A stretch of DNA of 64,000 nucleotides from Ruminococcus sp. (GTDB lineage: Bacteria > Bacillota > Clostridia > Oscillospirales > Ruminococcaceae), in the NCBI RefSeq assembly GCF_016287535.1, contig NZ_JAEFAJ010000005.1:62001-126000 (forward strand). Direction: 5' to 3'. Under the pieces are notes generated by a model, which did not search any database, was not told the origin of the DNA, and worked only from the letters and a program-made list of their open reading frames with translations. Position numbers and translations under genes: made by a program. The stretch's first letter is position 1; each line of letters begins with the position of its first letter. This document shows positions 23,453-32,717 of the stretch, one piece after another.

Positions 23453-24049
23453 TTATTGTACATCAATGGCTGCTGTCCAGTGCCCTTTGACTTCAAGAGG
23501 CTGATCGGCTTTTTTTCCGCCGAGGAACGAGCTTACAGCTATAGCATAGCTGCCGCTCTTAAGTTTGCCGACAGGTATCCTTATCTCTGCCTCGCCATTT
23601 TTTATCATGGCAGGAATTATCTCTCCGCAGCTCACCGCTGAGCCGTCCGTTTGGTCGGTGATGCCGAACTCATTGAGGTCAATTGTCTCAAAGTCCCTGT
23701 ATGGCAAAGAATCAGGATCGCTGAATACGACCTTTACAGTAATTGTTTCGGGCTCATATCCCAGAGAAACATTTATCTCGTTATCGGCATTTTCATAGAC
23801 CGAACCTGTTACCGTGCCGAACATAGTTGTCTTGTCGCGGAAATATCCGCTTTTTGATACTGCATAAGCTCCCGTTCCGGCAATGGCAAGCATGAGCGGA
23901 ACTGCAACAGCAGCGGCTGGAAATTTTGGTTTCATAGCTCGTGAAACTCTCCTTTCGCTGAACTCTTTGATAAAGTCGTCGTTTAGCTCCTGAGGAGCTT
24001 TTTCTTCATTTTTAAGGGCATATTGTACAAGCAGATCAATATCTTTCAT
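23453..24049 (-). CDS. Probable membrane anti-sigma-type protein partner of the ECF sigma factor
   Basis: 198 residues. A cytosolic N-terminal ~40 residues, one membrane helix (AAAVAVPLMLAIAGTGAYAV) and a ~130-residue outer domain with a beta pattern. The start overlaps the end of the sigma gene by 14 nt, the usual arrangement of sigma/anti-sigma pairs. No zinc-binding HxxxCxxC anti-sigma motif is present, so the assignment rests on context and topology. GGAGG lies before the ATG. Confidence 0.6.
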   Translation of the reverse strand: MKDIDLLVQYALKNEEKAPQELNDDFIKEFSERRVSRAMKPKFPAAAVAVPLMLAIAGTGAYAVSKSGYFRDKTTMFGTVTGSVYENADNEINVSLGYEPETITVKVVFSDPDSLPYRDFETIDLNEFGITDQTDGSAVSCGEIIPAMIKNGEAEIRIPVGKLKSGSYAIAVSSFLGGKKADQPLEVKGHWTAAIDVQ

Positions 24050-24566
24050 AGCCTTTTTCCTCCAGACCTGTTTTTATGGCTTTTCTCGCTCTGTTAAGAC
24101 GGCTCTTTACCGTGCCGGGCGGTATATGCAGCTGTTTTGCGATCTCTTCCGCTTTCATGTCTGCGAAATAGAACATATACGTTACCGTCCGCAGCTTTTC
24201 CGGCAATTGAGCAATAATAGCCTTTATGCTGTATAATACTTCCTTTTGTTCGGTCTCTGCGATCAGGTCACAGTCAGAGCTCACAGCAGCCGACAGCTCA
24301 TCGTCAAGGGAATACGCCGCCTTTTTTCTGCGGCACAGGTTTTTGTTCAGCCGCACTGCTATGCCTATGACATAGTTGCGCGCTGTTTTAAGCTCCTTTG
24401 CAGATATTCCCTCACACTCCATTTTGGCAAGCATTGACATGGCTTTCATAACGGAATCATGGTAAAGGTCTTCCGCGGAGCTCCTTTCGCCTGTAAGATG
24501 ACAGCAGAAGCCAAAGATAGAATCTCCATACAGTTCCAGCAGTTTTTCAAACTGAATCTCTGTCAT
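24036..24566 (-). CDS. ECF-type RNA polymerase sigma factor
   Basis: 176 residues from the ATG at 24566; the upstream in-frame ATG at 24581 is part of the RBS (ATGGAGG), while 24566 has 8-nt spacing. Region 2 is visible as YGDSIFGFCCHLTG and SSAEDLYHDSVMKA; region 4 as LPEKLRTVTYMFYFADMKAEEIAKQL with the helix-turn-helix IPPGTVKSRLNRARKAI. It directs transcription of a regulon that cannot be deduced. Its partner membrane protein is next in the operon. Confidence 0.9.
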   Translation of the reverse strand: MTEIQFEKLLELYGDSIFGFCCHLTGERSSAEDLYHDSVMKAMSMLAKMECEGISAKELKTARNYVIGIAVRLNKNLCRRKKAAYSLDDELSAAVSSDCDLIAETEQKEVLYSIKAIIAQLPEKLRTVTYMFYFADMKAEEIAKQLHIPPGTVKSRLNRARKAIKTGLEEKGYERY

Positions 24567-24628
24567 TCGGTGCACCTCCATTTTCTATCTTCTGTTATAT
24601 ATTGTCATCAGCGGCGAAAAGGTTCAAA

Positions 24629-24653
24629 AAAAGCGCACAAAAAGTGCGCTTTT
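24629..24653 (-). terminator. Terminator of the TSCPD gene
   Basis: AAAAGCGCAC and GTGCGCTTTT pair around AAAAA, 19 nt past the stop of the leftward gene. Confidence 0.8.
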
Positions 24654-24671
24654 ACGGATATTAAAGATGTA

Positions 24672-24932
24672 TCATGCTTTTTTCTGCTCATCGTAAGCCT
24701 TGCGGACGGCGATACAGAGCTGATCGGCGCATGAGGTGCCTCTTACGCCGCAGGTATTGCCCTTGAGCTTCGCCTCGATTTCCTCGACAGTCCAGCCGTC
24801 AAGCACCTTTGAGAGAGCTTTCAGGTTGCCGTTGCAGCCGCCGGTGAATGAGATATTTGTGATGACGTTGCCCTCGATATTGAAGCTTATCTCCTGTGAA
24901 CAGACCTTCTGGGTTTTGTATTTGTAATTCAT
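24672..24932 (-). CDS. TSCPD-domain protein (TIGR03905-like)
   Basis: 86 residues. It contains FTGGCNGNLKALSKVLDGW and CGVRGTSCADQL, giving the conserved Cys pattern of TIGR03905/TSCPD proteins, related to the C-terminal domain of some class II ribonucleotide reductases. The cysteines suggest metal or thiol chemistry, but no activity is established. RBS AAAGGAG is 7 nt before the ATG. It is a single-gene unit. Confidence 0.8.
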   Translation of the reverse strand: MNYKYKTQKVCSQEISFNIEGNVITNISFTGGCNGNLKALSKVLDGWTVEEIEAKLKGNTCGVRGTSCADQLCIAVRKAYDEQKKA

Positions 24933-25074
24933 AATTGACTCCTTTTTACATACAGGTTTATTTTATACCATAATTTTATAACAAAAAGCGGAGCTTGTCA
25001 ATGAAAGAATACTGAAATCTGAGTGAAAAACGCCTTTTGTGACAAAAGTGTTATTATTTCCATGAAATAAAATG

Positions 25075-25103
25075 TTTACAAATGGCGGGAAATATGATAT
25101 TAT
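25075..25103 (+). promoter_or_regulatory. Sigma-A promoter of the GH25 gene
   Basis: TTTACA, a 17-nt spacer and TATTAT, ~30 nt before the start codon. Confidence 0.65.
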
Positions 25104-25135
25104 ATACTTGCAGAAAAAATATCATGGAGGAAGAA

Positions 25136-26083
25136 ATGGCAGACAACAAAAGACGTATACGGTTCAGGAGCATAGCTATCCTTGAAGCCGTGATAATATT
25201 GATTCTTGTTATCGTCCTTATATTTGTGGGACTGATACGCGGCAGAGGAGATGCTGTGCCCGCAAATGCAAAAAATGAAAAGCAGCAGGTCCGCAGAAGG
25301 GCGGTCATAGAAAAAGAGGAAGCCTTCTATCAGCTTGACGGTAAAAAGATACTCATGCAGGACAATACATACGGAGAGATCTTTGTGCCGGTCTATTCGG
25401 ATGTTCCGGCAAGCACCATTGACACGGACAAAATAACCATGCGCAACGGTTATGCTTACTACATGGAAAACGGCGAGGCAGTTTCAACTACCGGTGTTGA
25501 CGTTTCCGAGTTTCAGGGAGAGATCGACTGGACTCAGGTAAAGCAGGCGGGTATAGACTTTGCCTTCATACGCATAGGCTACCGTACTTATGGCGACGGA
25601 ATAATTACATATGATTCAGCTTTTCAGCAGAATATCGAGGGAGCTCAGGCAGCCGGCATAAAGGTGGGCGCATACTTCTATTCGCAGGCGACCAATGCCG
25701 ACGAGGCTGTTGAGGAAGCCGACGCTGTAATAGACGCACTGGCGCCTTATGATATCACATATCCCGTGGTTTACGACTGGGAGATAGTACATGACGCTGC
25801 ACGTACCGATGAGGTCAGCGTTGAAGCTCTTGCGGACTGCTGTGTGGCTTTCTGCGAAAGGGTAAAGGATTCGGGATATACGCCGATGATATACCAGAAT
25901 AAGGCTACATCCATGCACAAGCTGGATCTTCCCCGTGTGAAGGATTATGATTTCTGGCTGGCTGAGTATGATGAAAAGCCTTCCTACTACTATGATTTCA
26001 AGATATGGCAGTATTCCAGCACCGGAAGGATCCCTGGAATAGTGGGAGATGTTGATCTCAATATCTGCTTCAGACCATACTGA
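25136..26083 (+). CDS. Membrane-anchored GH25 lysozyme (Lyc2-like)
   Basis: 315 residues from the ATG at 25136 (GGAGG at 25126-25130, 5 nt away; the longer frame starts within the RBS region). One N-terminal membrane helix (ILEAVIILILVIVLIFVGLI) follows a basic cytosolic end, then a spacer, then the GH25 barrel from ~125: TTGVDVSEFQGEIDW, FAFIRIGYR, VGAYFYSQA, and PVVYDWEI with the catalytic acidic pair. It ends IVGDVDLNICF. It would cleave N-acetylmuramic acid-(1-4)-N-acetylglucosamine links in the wall from the outer membrane face. It may act in wall remodelling, beside a region with another wall hydrolase fragment. Confidence 0.92.
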   Translation: MADNKRRIRFRSIAILEAVIILILVIVLIFVGLIRGRGDAVPANAKNEKQQVRRRAVIEKEEAFYQLDGKKILMQDNTYGEIFVPVYSDVPASTIDTDKITMRNGYAYYMENGEAVSTTGVDVSEFQGEIDWTQVKQAGIDFAFIRIGYRTYGDGIITYDSAFQQNIEGAQAAGIKVGAYFYSQATNADEAVEEADAVIDALAPYDITYPVVYDWEIVHDAARTDEVSVEALADCCVAFCERVKDSGYTPMIYQNKATSMHKLDLPRVKDYDFWLAEYDEKPSYYYDFKIWQYSSTGRIPGIVGDVDLNICFRPY

Positions 26084-26130
26084 AAAACGCCGATAACTCT
26101 ATGTCAAAAAGCACTCATAAGCATTAACAA

Positions 26131-26156
26131 AAAAGACGGCCCGCGGACCGTCTTTT
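26131..26156. terminator. Bidirectional terminator
   Basis: AAAAGACGG and CCGTCTTTT pair around CCCGCGGA between the convergent GH25 and ireB genes. Confidence 0.85.
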
Positions 26157-26160
26157 GATT

Positions 26161-26406
26161 TTATGCATTTAAATATGACCTCACAAGGACCTGTAAAAGC
26201 TCGTCACGGTCGATGTGACGGATAAGGCTTCTTGCATTGTTGTATGTCGTGATGTATGTAGGATCCTCGGAGAGAATATATCCTACTATCTGATTAACGG
26301 GGTTGTAGCCCTTCTGCGTCAGAGCGTCATAGATAATGGTGAGATTTTTTTTGAGCTCTGCCTCTTTGTCCTCGTTGACGGAGAATGTCATTGTTTTATC
26401 GAACAT
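26161..26406 (-). CDS. ireB: IreB-family regulatory phosphoprotein (UPF0297)
   Basis: 81 residues, family length. Conserved [13 protein letters not shown] at the N-terminus (Thr residues are the kinase targets in Enterococcus) and [20 protein letters not shown] with [19 protein letters not shown]. IreB is phosphorylated by the PASTA kinase IreK and modulates cephalosporin tolerance in Enterococcus. It is often next to ruvX/yrzB genes, but here it stands alone. RBS GGGAGGC precedes the ATG. Confidence 0.92.
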   Translation of the reverse strand: MFDKTMTFSVNEDKEAELKKNLTIIYDALTQKGYNPVNQIVGYILSEDPTYITTYNNARSLIRHIDRDELLQVLVRSYLNA

Positions 26407-26619
26407 AATATCAGCCTCCCGCTGTTGTGGAATACTTCTGATGGAACGCTATGGATCAAACAAGAAGCTTGTTATTATTATAACCTAAATACGGCGGCAA
26501 TGCAAGTATAAATCGTAATTTTTCCCGATTTGAACGAATTTTATTTATTAATTTAGGAATTTTGCACAGCAGGGGGAGGTCGTGAAAAGTCATATCGTGC
26601 CGAAGTTCCACAAAACATT

Positions 26620-27159
26620 CTAAAAAGAAGTATCGGTCAGTTCGCAGACTGAGATCACGAATCCGCCGTTTCCGACTATATACTGCCGGAAGCGGCAGTC
26701 TGTTATGTTTGATCTTATCATGCCGTTTTCAAAGCTGAACTCTACTGTGTTCATCGGGTAAGAGATACCGACACCGATTGCCTTGACATAGGCTTCCTTC
26801 AGTGTCCAAAGCCGGAAAAAAAGCTCATTTTTCTTGCCTTCTCCGGCATTTTCGACCATTGAGCGCTCACTGTCTGAGAAGACCCTTTTCATCACGTTAG
26901 GACGGTATTCTCTTATCCTTTCACAGTCTATTCCGCACTCGCAGTCTGAAACGATGCAGGCGGCTATCCCGTCGGCGTGGGAGAGATTATAGTGTATATC
27001 AGGACGTTCCGTGAGGGAAGGCTTGCCCATTTTTCCCTTTGATACCGGAGTATCTTCATTATAGTCTATACGGTACGGGCGCAGGCACTCCCTGAGAAGC
27101 CTGTGTGCATGGCTGTGCAGTTCACGTTTATCCATATCCTTTATCGAGATCATAAGCAT
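26620..27159 (-). CDS. 4'-phosphopantetheinyl transferase (Sfp type)
   Basis: About 179 residues. The ATG at 27159 is preferred because GGGTGGTG lies 6 nt upstream; in-frame ATGs at 27177 and 27165 overlap that site. Motifs: KMGKPSL, HYNLSHADG, GIDCERIR (Mg-binding Asp/Glu) and FFRLWTLKEAYVKAIGVGI. It moves phosphopantetheine from CoA to the carrier-protein serine. No polyketide or non-ribosomal peptide genes are in the window, so a fatty-acid ACP or a distant cluster is the likely client. Confidence 0.9.
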   Translation of the reverse strand: MLMISIKDMDKRELHSHAHRLLRECLRPYRIDYNEDTPVSKGKMGKPSLTERPDIHYNLSHADGIAACIVSDCECGIDCERIREYRPNVMKRVFSDSERSMVENAGEGKKNELFFRLWTLKEAYVKAIGVGISYPMNTVEFSFENGMIRSNITDCRFRQYIVGNGGFVISVCELTDTSF

Positions 27160-27298
27160 ATTCATCACCACCCGCATTATAACATATAATTATCGAAATA
27201 GCAACACTTGCGGAGATAAACTCCGCTTTTCTGACGCGAACACAGCGGTGCGGGCTCCGCTCTTATAACATATTATTTTTACTTTTACAGCAAAAAGT

Positions 27299-27329
27299 GA
27301 CAAATGTCACTTCAAAAGTGACATTTGTC
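27299..27329. repeat. Inverted repeat with GTGACAAATGTCAC motif
   Basis: GACAAATGTCACTT and AAGTGACATTTGTC are exact inverted copies around CAA. Each arm also contains a near-palindromic TGACAnnTGTCA. No T-run follows, so an operator pair or RNA hairpin is as likely as a terminator. Confidence 0.6.
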
Positions 27330-27423
27330 GTCTTGTTAAATGACCTAAGAAATGTTATTATCATATCATGATATAGTTTTTGATAAAAACGCTCATCTGC
27401 GCATGATACAGGGATTATCAGAG

Positions 27424-27543
27424 ACAAGAGGAAAACAGCGGCATCAGCGGTGCCGCAGCAGGCTTTGCCCGAAAGGGGTGTTTATTCTGCCGCTTCCAGA
27501 CCTGCGGCAGAAAAAGTAAGGCAAAGCCGGTTTCCTCGTTTGT
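27424..27543 (+). ncRNA. Structured non-coding RNA candidate upstream of secA
   Basis: Nested helices can be drawn by eye. Closing stem: ACAA plus GAGGAAA (27424-27434) with TTTCCTC and TTGT (27531-27543). Hairpin: GCGGCA/TGCCGC (27438-27456). A 9-bp stem GGCTTTGCC/GGCAAAGCC (27461-27469, 27520-27528) encloses CTGCCGC/GCGGCAG (27487-27510) and a CCCGAAAGGG tetraloop alternative. No ORF covers it. Position just ahead of secA, where Firmicutes often have hpf/raiA, recalls the raiA RNA motif, but I cannot confirm a match; a 6S-like RNA is the other option. The strand is inferred from secA. Confidence 0.5.
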
Positions 27544-27801
27544 TATCAGGGAGATAGCTTCAGAGCTTTTTATTAAGATAATGCATCAATTCACGGAGTT
27601 TTGCCGGGATAATGACTATAGGCAACCAAGTTATTGCCCTTTGGCGCTTTGTTATGTGATTTTTGACGAAATGGCGGACTTGGTCCGCTATTTCTATATT
27701 ATAGGTATTGACAAACACTGTCGTTTGTTGTAAAATATATTATGTCTATTTATATGATTTATCAGACCTACACTATAATAAAGTAAAGGCGGAAAACTAA
27801 A
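27544..27801 (+). promoter_or_regulatory. secA promoter and upstream region
   Basis: TTGACA (27708-27713), a 17-nt spacer and TAAAAT (27731-27736) form a strong promoter ~65 nt before secA. A hairpin AAATGGCGGAC/GTCCGCTATTT at ~27669-27693 may end an upstream RNA. No gene is present. Confidence 0.7.
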
Positions 27802-30564
27802 ATGGGTTTATTCAAAAACATTTTCGGCGCCAACGCTTACTCAAATCGTGAGCTGAAGCGTATAGAGCCAATAAAGAATAAAGTGCTTGAACTCGACGAG
27901 GAGTACCAGGCTCTTTCAGATGCAGAGCTTAAAGCTAAAACTGCTGAATTCAAAGAGAGACTTGAGGACGGCGAAACTCTCGACGATATCCTCCCTGAAG
28001 CTCTTGCAACAGTAAGAGAGGCTGCATGGCGAGTTCTCGAAAAGAAGCCCTATCCCGTACAGATAATCGGTGCTATCGTTCTTCATCAGGGACGTATCGC
28101 CGAAATGAAGACAGGTGAAGGTAAAACTCTGGTTGCCTGCGTTGCTTCATACCTCAACGCTCTTTCAGGACTTGGCGTTCATGTCGTTACCGTTAACGAC
28201 TACCTTGCCAAGACTCAGGCTGAGGAAATGGGAAAGGTTCTCCGCTGGCTCGGACTTACAGTCGGATGTATCCTCCACGGACTCAACAACGATCAGCGCC
28301 GTGCGGCATATAACTGTGATGTTACTTATGCTACCAACAACGAGCTCGGCTTTGATTACCTCCGTGACAATATGGTTACCCACAAGGAAGAGCGCGTTCA
28401 GCGTGCTCCGAACTTTGCTATCGTGGACGAGGTTGACTCTATCCTCATAGATGAGGCGCGTACACCTCTTATCATTTCAGGACGCGGCGACAAGTCCACA
28501 GACCTTTATGCTATCGTTGACCGTTTTGCGAAGACACTTACCGCTACTACCGTCGTTGAAATGGACGACAAGGTGGATCAGGAATCCGTCAACGAAAACG
28601 CAGATTACATCATTGATGAAAAGGCAAAGACCGCAACTATCACACAGCGCGGTGTCAAGAAGGCTGAGGAGGCGTTCAGGGTAGAGAACCTTATGGACTC
28701 TGAGAATATGACCCTCCTTCACCACATAAATCAGGCTATCAAGGCTAACGGCGTAATGAAGAACGATATCGACTACGTTGTCAAGGACGGCGAGATCATT
28801 ATCGTTGACGAGTTCACAGGACGTCTTATGATGGGACGCCGCTTCAACGACGGTCTCCACCAGGCTATCGAGGCTAAGGAAGGCGTTAAGATCAAGAGCG
28901 AGTCAAAGACCCTTGCAACTATCACTTTCCAGAACTTCTTCCGTCTTTACACAAAGCTTTCCGGTATGACAGGTACTGCCATGACCGAAGAGGATGAGTT
29001 CAAGGAGATCTACAAGCTCGACGTTATCGCGGTCCCCACGAACAAGCCGGTAATACGTATCGATCACAACGATCAGGTATATACCACAGAGAAGGGCAAA
29101 TATGCCGCTATCATAAACAAGATCATAGAGTGTCACGATAAAGGACAGCCTATCCTCGTTGGTACAGTATCCATCGAGAAGTCTGAGCTCCTTTCCGCAA
29201 TGCTGAAGAGAAAGGGCGTCAAGCATGAGGTCCTCAACGCAAAGCAGCACGCAAAGGAAGCTGAGATCGTCGCTCAGGCAGGTAAGTACGGCGCCGTTAC
29301 CATCGCTACGAATATGGCGGGACGTGGTACAGATATCATGCTCGGCGGTAACGCTGAGTTCCTGGCAAGAGCCGAGCTCAGAAAGCGTGAGATCCCTGAG
29401 GAGATCATCACAGAGGCTATCGGCTTCGCAGATACTGACGATGAGGAAGTAATCGCGGCAAGAAAGCTCTACCGTGAGCTTTATGACAAGTATAACGCAG
29501 AGGTAAAGGAAAAGGCAGTTGCCGTAAAGGAAGCCGGCGGACTTTATATCCTTGGTACGGAGCGCCACGAATCACGCCGTATCGACAATCAGCTCCGCGG
29601 ACGTTCAGGACGTCAGGGCGACGAGGGCGAAAGCTGCTTCTTCCTCTCAGTCGAGGATAACCTCATGCGTATATTCGCGGGCGACCGCCTTGAGAACCTT
29701 ATGAAGACCCTCAATGTCGACGAGAATACTCCTATCGAGAGCAAGATGCTCACAAGGATCATTGAGTCTTCACAGAAGAAGGTCGAGGGACAGAACTTCA
29801 GCATAAGAAAGAACGTCCTCAACTACGACGACGTTATGAATACACAGCGTGAGATCATCTACAAGCAGAGATCTCAGGTGCTTGACGGTGAGGACCTCCA
29901 CGAGAGCATTCTCAAGATGATGGAGGATCTCATAAATACTACAGTTGACACATACCTTGTTGATAACGAGGTCAAGGACGACTGGAATGTAGTCGGACTC
30001 AAGGAGCATTTCCTTGGCTGGCTCATAGGTCCTGAGGATCTGAGCTTTACAGATGAAGAGCTTCAGGAGGTATCCAAGGAGGATATCGTCAACGCTCTCA
30101 GCAACAAGGCAGGGGAGATCTATCAGGCTAAGGAAGAGGAGTACGGCTCGGAGATCATGCGTGAGCTCGAACGTGTTATACTTCTCAAGGTAGTTGATAC
30201 AAAGTGGATGGCTCATATCGACGATATGGAAGAACTCAAGAAGGGTATCGGGCTCCGTTCTTACGGTCAGAAGAACCCTGTTATCGAGTATCGTTACGAG
30301 GGCTTCGAGATGTTCGACGCTATGGTAGATTCTATCCGTGAGGATACGATACGTATGCTCCTTACTGTAAGACTCCAGAAGAACGAGGCTCCGGAGCGTG
30401 AACAGGTTGCACAGCCCGACGCACCGAATGCGGGAGCAGGCGACGGAAGCTTTTCCGACGAGCCTGTCCGTTCAAAGAAAATAGGCGATAACGATCCGTG
30501 TCCCTGCGGCAGCGGCAAAAAGTACAAGAAGTGCTGCAAGGCAAAGGACATGGCTGCGAAATAA
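27802..30564 (+). CDS. secA: Preprotein translocase motor ATPase SecA
   Basis: 920 residues, full length. Walker [13 protein letters not shown] near residues 101-112, [19 protein letters not shown] (Walker B and NBD1), the preprotein-binding and HSD regions, NBD2 with [11 protein letters not shown] and [16 protein letters not shown], and the C-terminal zinc domain [13 protein letters not shown]. It drives Sec-dependent export of unfolded preproteins through SecYEG at the membrane, which all the secreted dockerin enzymes here require. It is not preceded by hpf/raiA as in Bacillus. RBS AAAGGCGG is at a fair distance. Confidence 0.98.
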   Translation: MGLFKNIFGANAYSNRELKRIEPIKNKVLELDEEYQALSDAELKAKTAEFKERLEDGETLDDILPEALATVREAAWRVLEKKPYPVQIIGAIVLHQGRIAEMKTGEGKTLVACVASYLNALSGLGVHVVTVNDYLAKTQAEEMGKVLRWLGLTVGCILHGLNNDQRRAAYNCDVTYATNNELGFDYLRDNMVTHKEERVQRAPNFAIVDEVDSILIDEARTPLIISGRGDKSTDLYAIVDRFAKTLTATTVVEMDDKVDQESVNENADYIIDEKAKTATITQRGVKKAEEAFRVENLMDSENMTLLHHINQAIKANGVMKNDIDYVVKDGEIIIVDEFTGRLMMGRRFNDGLHQAIEAKEGVKIKSESKTLATITFQNFFRLYTKLSGMTGTAMTEEDEFKEIYKLDVIAVPTNKPVIRIDHNDQVYTTEKGKYAAIINKIIECHDKGQPILVGTVSIEKSELLSAMLKRKGVKHEVLNAKQHAKEAEIVAQAGKYGAVTIATNMAGRGTDIMLGGNAEFLARAELRKREIPEEIITEAIGFADTDDEEVIAARKLYRELYDKYNAEVKEKAVAVKEAGGLYILGTERHESRRIDNQLRGRSGRQGDEGESCFFLSVEDNLMRIFAGDRLENLMKTLNVDENTPIESKMLTRIIESSQKKVEGQNFSIRKNVLNYDDVMNTQREIIYKQRSQVLDGEDLHESILKMMEDLINTTVDTYLVDNEVKDDWNVVGLKEHFLGWLIGPEDLSFTDEELQEVSKEDIVNALSNKAGEIYQAKEEEYGSEIMRELERVILLKVVDTKWMAHIDDMEELKKGIGLRSYGQKNPVIEYRYEGFEMFDAMVDSIREDTIRMLLTVRLQKNEAPEREQVAQPDAPNAGAGDGSFSDEPVRSKKIGDNDPCPCGSGKKYKKCCKAKDMAAK

Positions 30565-30566
30565 TC

Positions 30567-30589
30567 AGAATGCGGAGCATCCGCATTCT
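30567..30589 (+). terminator. secA terminator
   Basis: AGAATGCGG and CCGCATTCT pair around AGCAT, followed by TTC. Confidence 0.7.
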
Positions 30590-30789
30590 TTCAGGACCGG
30601 TTAGATACCGGTCTCAGGGGATCAGAAATTGACAGGTATGAGAGATGGTTTTTTATACTGTGTTCTGCTGCGGCAGAAACGGACGCTGCTTTCTGAGGAC
30701 CGCCGATGGGAACGGAGGTCTTGCGGCAGTCTGTCTGCTGAGGCTTTGCATGGTATCTCAGAGAGAGAAAGGTTTTATGAGGTGACAAT

Positions 30790-31833
30790 ATGAAAAAGCT
30801 CATTTTTCCCGTTATTCTTCTTGCACTTCTTTCGGGATGCGGACTTGTGACGGAAAAGCCTGATACGGATAAAGATGTAAATAATATAGTTTCCGGTTCG
30901 GTAAACGGTACAACGACTGATGTACTTACGTATGAGACTGTGGTGACTACAGGCGAGATGTCTACTGTAGATGCCACTACCACAAAGACGGCAGGCAATA
31001 AGGTATCGGGAAGCACTACAGCTGCACATACCACAAATAAGGTGACTTCACCGACGATAACAAGAGCTACGGCCGTGAATGACGGAGTCGTACACGGTAC
31101 AACAAGATCGGTGCCTTCAGTACAGAGGACTACCACAACGGTTTCTTCTACAACTACTGCCGAGCCTACGACGCAGACGTCTACGTTCGATCCTAAGGAT
31201 TACAGCAAGATCAGTTTATCTCTTGATACGAAATCAAATGATAATAATGAGATAAAGGTCATGCGTCCTGACAAGAACGGAGAAGAAGTAACGGTACAGG
31301 TACTCAGGGATGTAGATACTTCAGAGATAGCAGAGGCTATTGAGAAGGATCATACCAAGAAACTTGACGACTTTATTGTCAATGCAGATTTTGATGATGA
31401 CGGATATCCTGATCTCTTTATCATTGAAAAGCAGGATGAGCTCAACAAATCAGGAAGATATTACCGTTATGACTGTGAAAAGGGTATATATACCACATGG
31501 CCGGAAATGAATTCTCTGAAGAATCTCGTCGAGCTTGATGAACTGAAAAAGGGATCTGTGATCGTATATGACAAAAAGGACGACAATATAGAGTACGAAT
31601 CCAGGACCTATGAATGGAACGGACCTGAAAAGCTCGTTCTGAAGAGCAGTATCCATCAGTATACTGATGAAGAGGGCGAAATACGCATAGAGTATGTCTA
31701 CTATGACAGCGACGGCGAAGTTATATCAAGTGAGATACGTAACAAGGAAGGCGAGATAGTTTCCGACGGAAAACAGGTACCGACGGAGCCGACATCAGAC
31801 GATGAGCCTTCCAGTGAAAATAATTATAACTGA
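30790..31833 (+). CDS. Thr-rich lipoprotein of unknown function
   Basis: 347 residues with a lipoprotein signal: basic start, hydrophobic core and lipobox LLSGC at ~13-17. Residues ~30-140 are a Thr/Ser/Val-rich stalk (many ACT/ACA codons). A folded domain from ~145 has DFIVNADFDDDGYPDLFII, an FG-GAP/EF-hand-like Asp loop that may bind calcium, followed by beta-rich repeats (YEWNGPEKLVLKSSIHQY). It is anchored to the outer face of the membrane. RBS GAGGTG lies before the ATG. No specific family is recognised. Confidence 0.65.
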   Translation: MKKLIFPVILLALLSGCGLVTEKPDTDKDVNNIVSGSVNGTTTDVLTYETVVTTGEMSTVDATTTKTAGNKVSGSTTAAHTTNKVTSPTITRATAVNDGVVHGTTRSVPSVQRTTTTVSSTTTAEPTTQTSTFDPKDYSKISLSLDTKSNDNNEIKVMRPDKNGEEVTVQVLRDVDTSEIAEAIEKDHTKKLDDFIVNADFDDDGYPDLFIIEKQDELNKSGRYYRYDCEKGIYTTWPEMNSLKNLVELDELKKGSVIVYDKKDDNIEYESRTYEWNGPEKLVLKSSIHQYTDEEGEIRIEYVYYDSDGEVISSEIRNKEGEIVSDGKQVPTEPTSDDEPSSENNYN

Positions 31834-31868
31834 AAACGGCTGCTTCTCCCTGCGGAGAAGAACGTGTG

Positions 31869-31897
31869 ACGGGCTGCGCCGATAGGCGTCAGCCCGT
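31869..31897 (+). terminator. Terminator after the lipoprotein gene
   Basis: ACGGGCTG and CAGCCCGT with inner GCGCC/GGCGT pair around GATA, followed by TGTTTG. Confidence 0.65.
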
Positions 31898-31936
31898 TGT
31901 TTGAGTACGGAAAAAGTTGCGGAGGAGGGCGGATAA

Positions 31937-32704
31937 ATGAGCGGATACAGTGCCTTTGCGCGGTATTATGACGAGCTTACCGCAAATATAGACTATAAAC
32001 GCCGCGGAGAGTATTTCCACGGCATAATACAGCGCTTCAAGACCACAAAGGAGAATATTCTCCTCGACCTTGCCTGCGGTACCGGAAGTATCTCCGAGGT
32101 CATGGCAGGTCTCGGCTATGATGTCATAGGCGTGGACAATTCCGACGAGATGCTTGGTATAGCTCTTGACAAGAAGTTTGACAGCGGAGCGGATATACAG
32201 TATCTCTGTCAGGATATGCGGAAGCTGGATATGTTCGGTACTGTAGATGTGACGATATGCGCCCTTGACAGCATAAATCACCTTGACAGCCTTGACGACG
32301 TCAGGAAGGTATTCGAGGGAGTTGCCTTCTTTTCCGAGCAGGATGGACTGTTCATATTCGATGTGAATACTCCCTACAAGCACAGGGAGATACTTGCAAA
32401 CAATACCTTTACCTATGAGACCGAGCACGTTTACTGCGTGTGGGAGAATACCCTTGATCCCGATACTCTTGAAGTGAAAATGGAGCTGCAGTTCTTCGAA
32501 CTGGAGGAAAACGGGCTTTACTCACGAAGCTCGGACGGCTTTTCGGAAAAGGCATACAGCGAGGAGGATATCGAAAGACTTCTTGCAGAATGCGGCTTCG
32601 AGGTGCTGGGCAAGTACGGCGATGATACCCTTGAACCGCCGAAAGCTGATTCACAGCGCATAGTCTACGCAGCAAGGTGTATCAGAAGCGGTCAGAAATA
32701 CTGA
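31937..32704 (+). CDS. Class I SAM-dependent methyltransferase
   Basis: 255 residues. Motif I ILLDLACGTGSISEVMAGLG, then VIGVDNSDEML (acidic loop), QDMRKLDMF and DVTICALDSINHL. This is the small-molecule methyltransferase subgroup (Methyltransf_25/11) common near ribosomal or chaperone genes in Clostridia. The substrate is unknown. RBS GGAGGAGGGCGG. It is first of a probable operon with hslO (14-nt gap) and the HAD phosphatase. Confidence 0.85.
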   Translation: MSGYSAFARYYDELTANIDYKRRGEYFHGIIQRFKTTKENILLDLACGTGSISEVMAGLGYDVIGVDNSDEMLGIALDKKFDSGADIQYLCQDMRKLDMFGTVDVTICALDSINHLDSLDDVRKVFEGVAFFSEQDGLFIFDVNTPYKHREILANNTFTYETEHVYCVWENTLDPDTLEVKMELQFFELEENGLYSRSSDGFSEKAYSEEDIERLLAECGFEVLGKYGDDTLEPPKADSQRIVYAARCIRSGQKY

Positions 32705-32717
32705 AAGGACAATGAAA

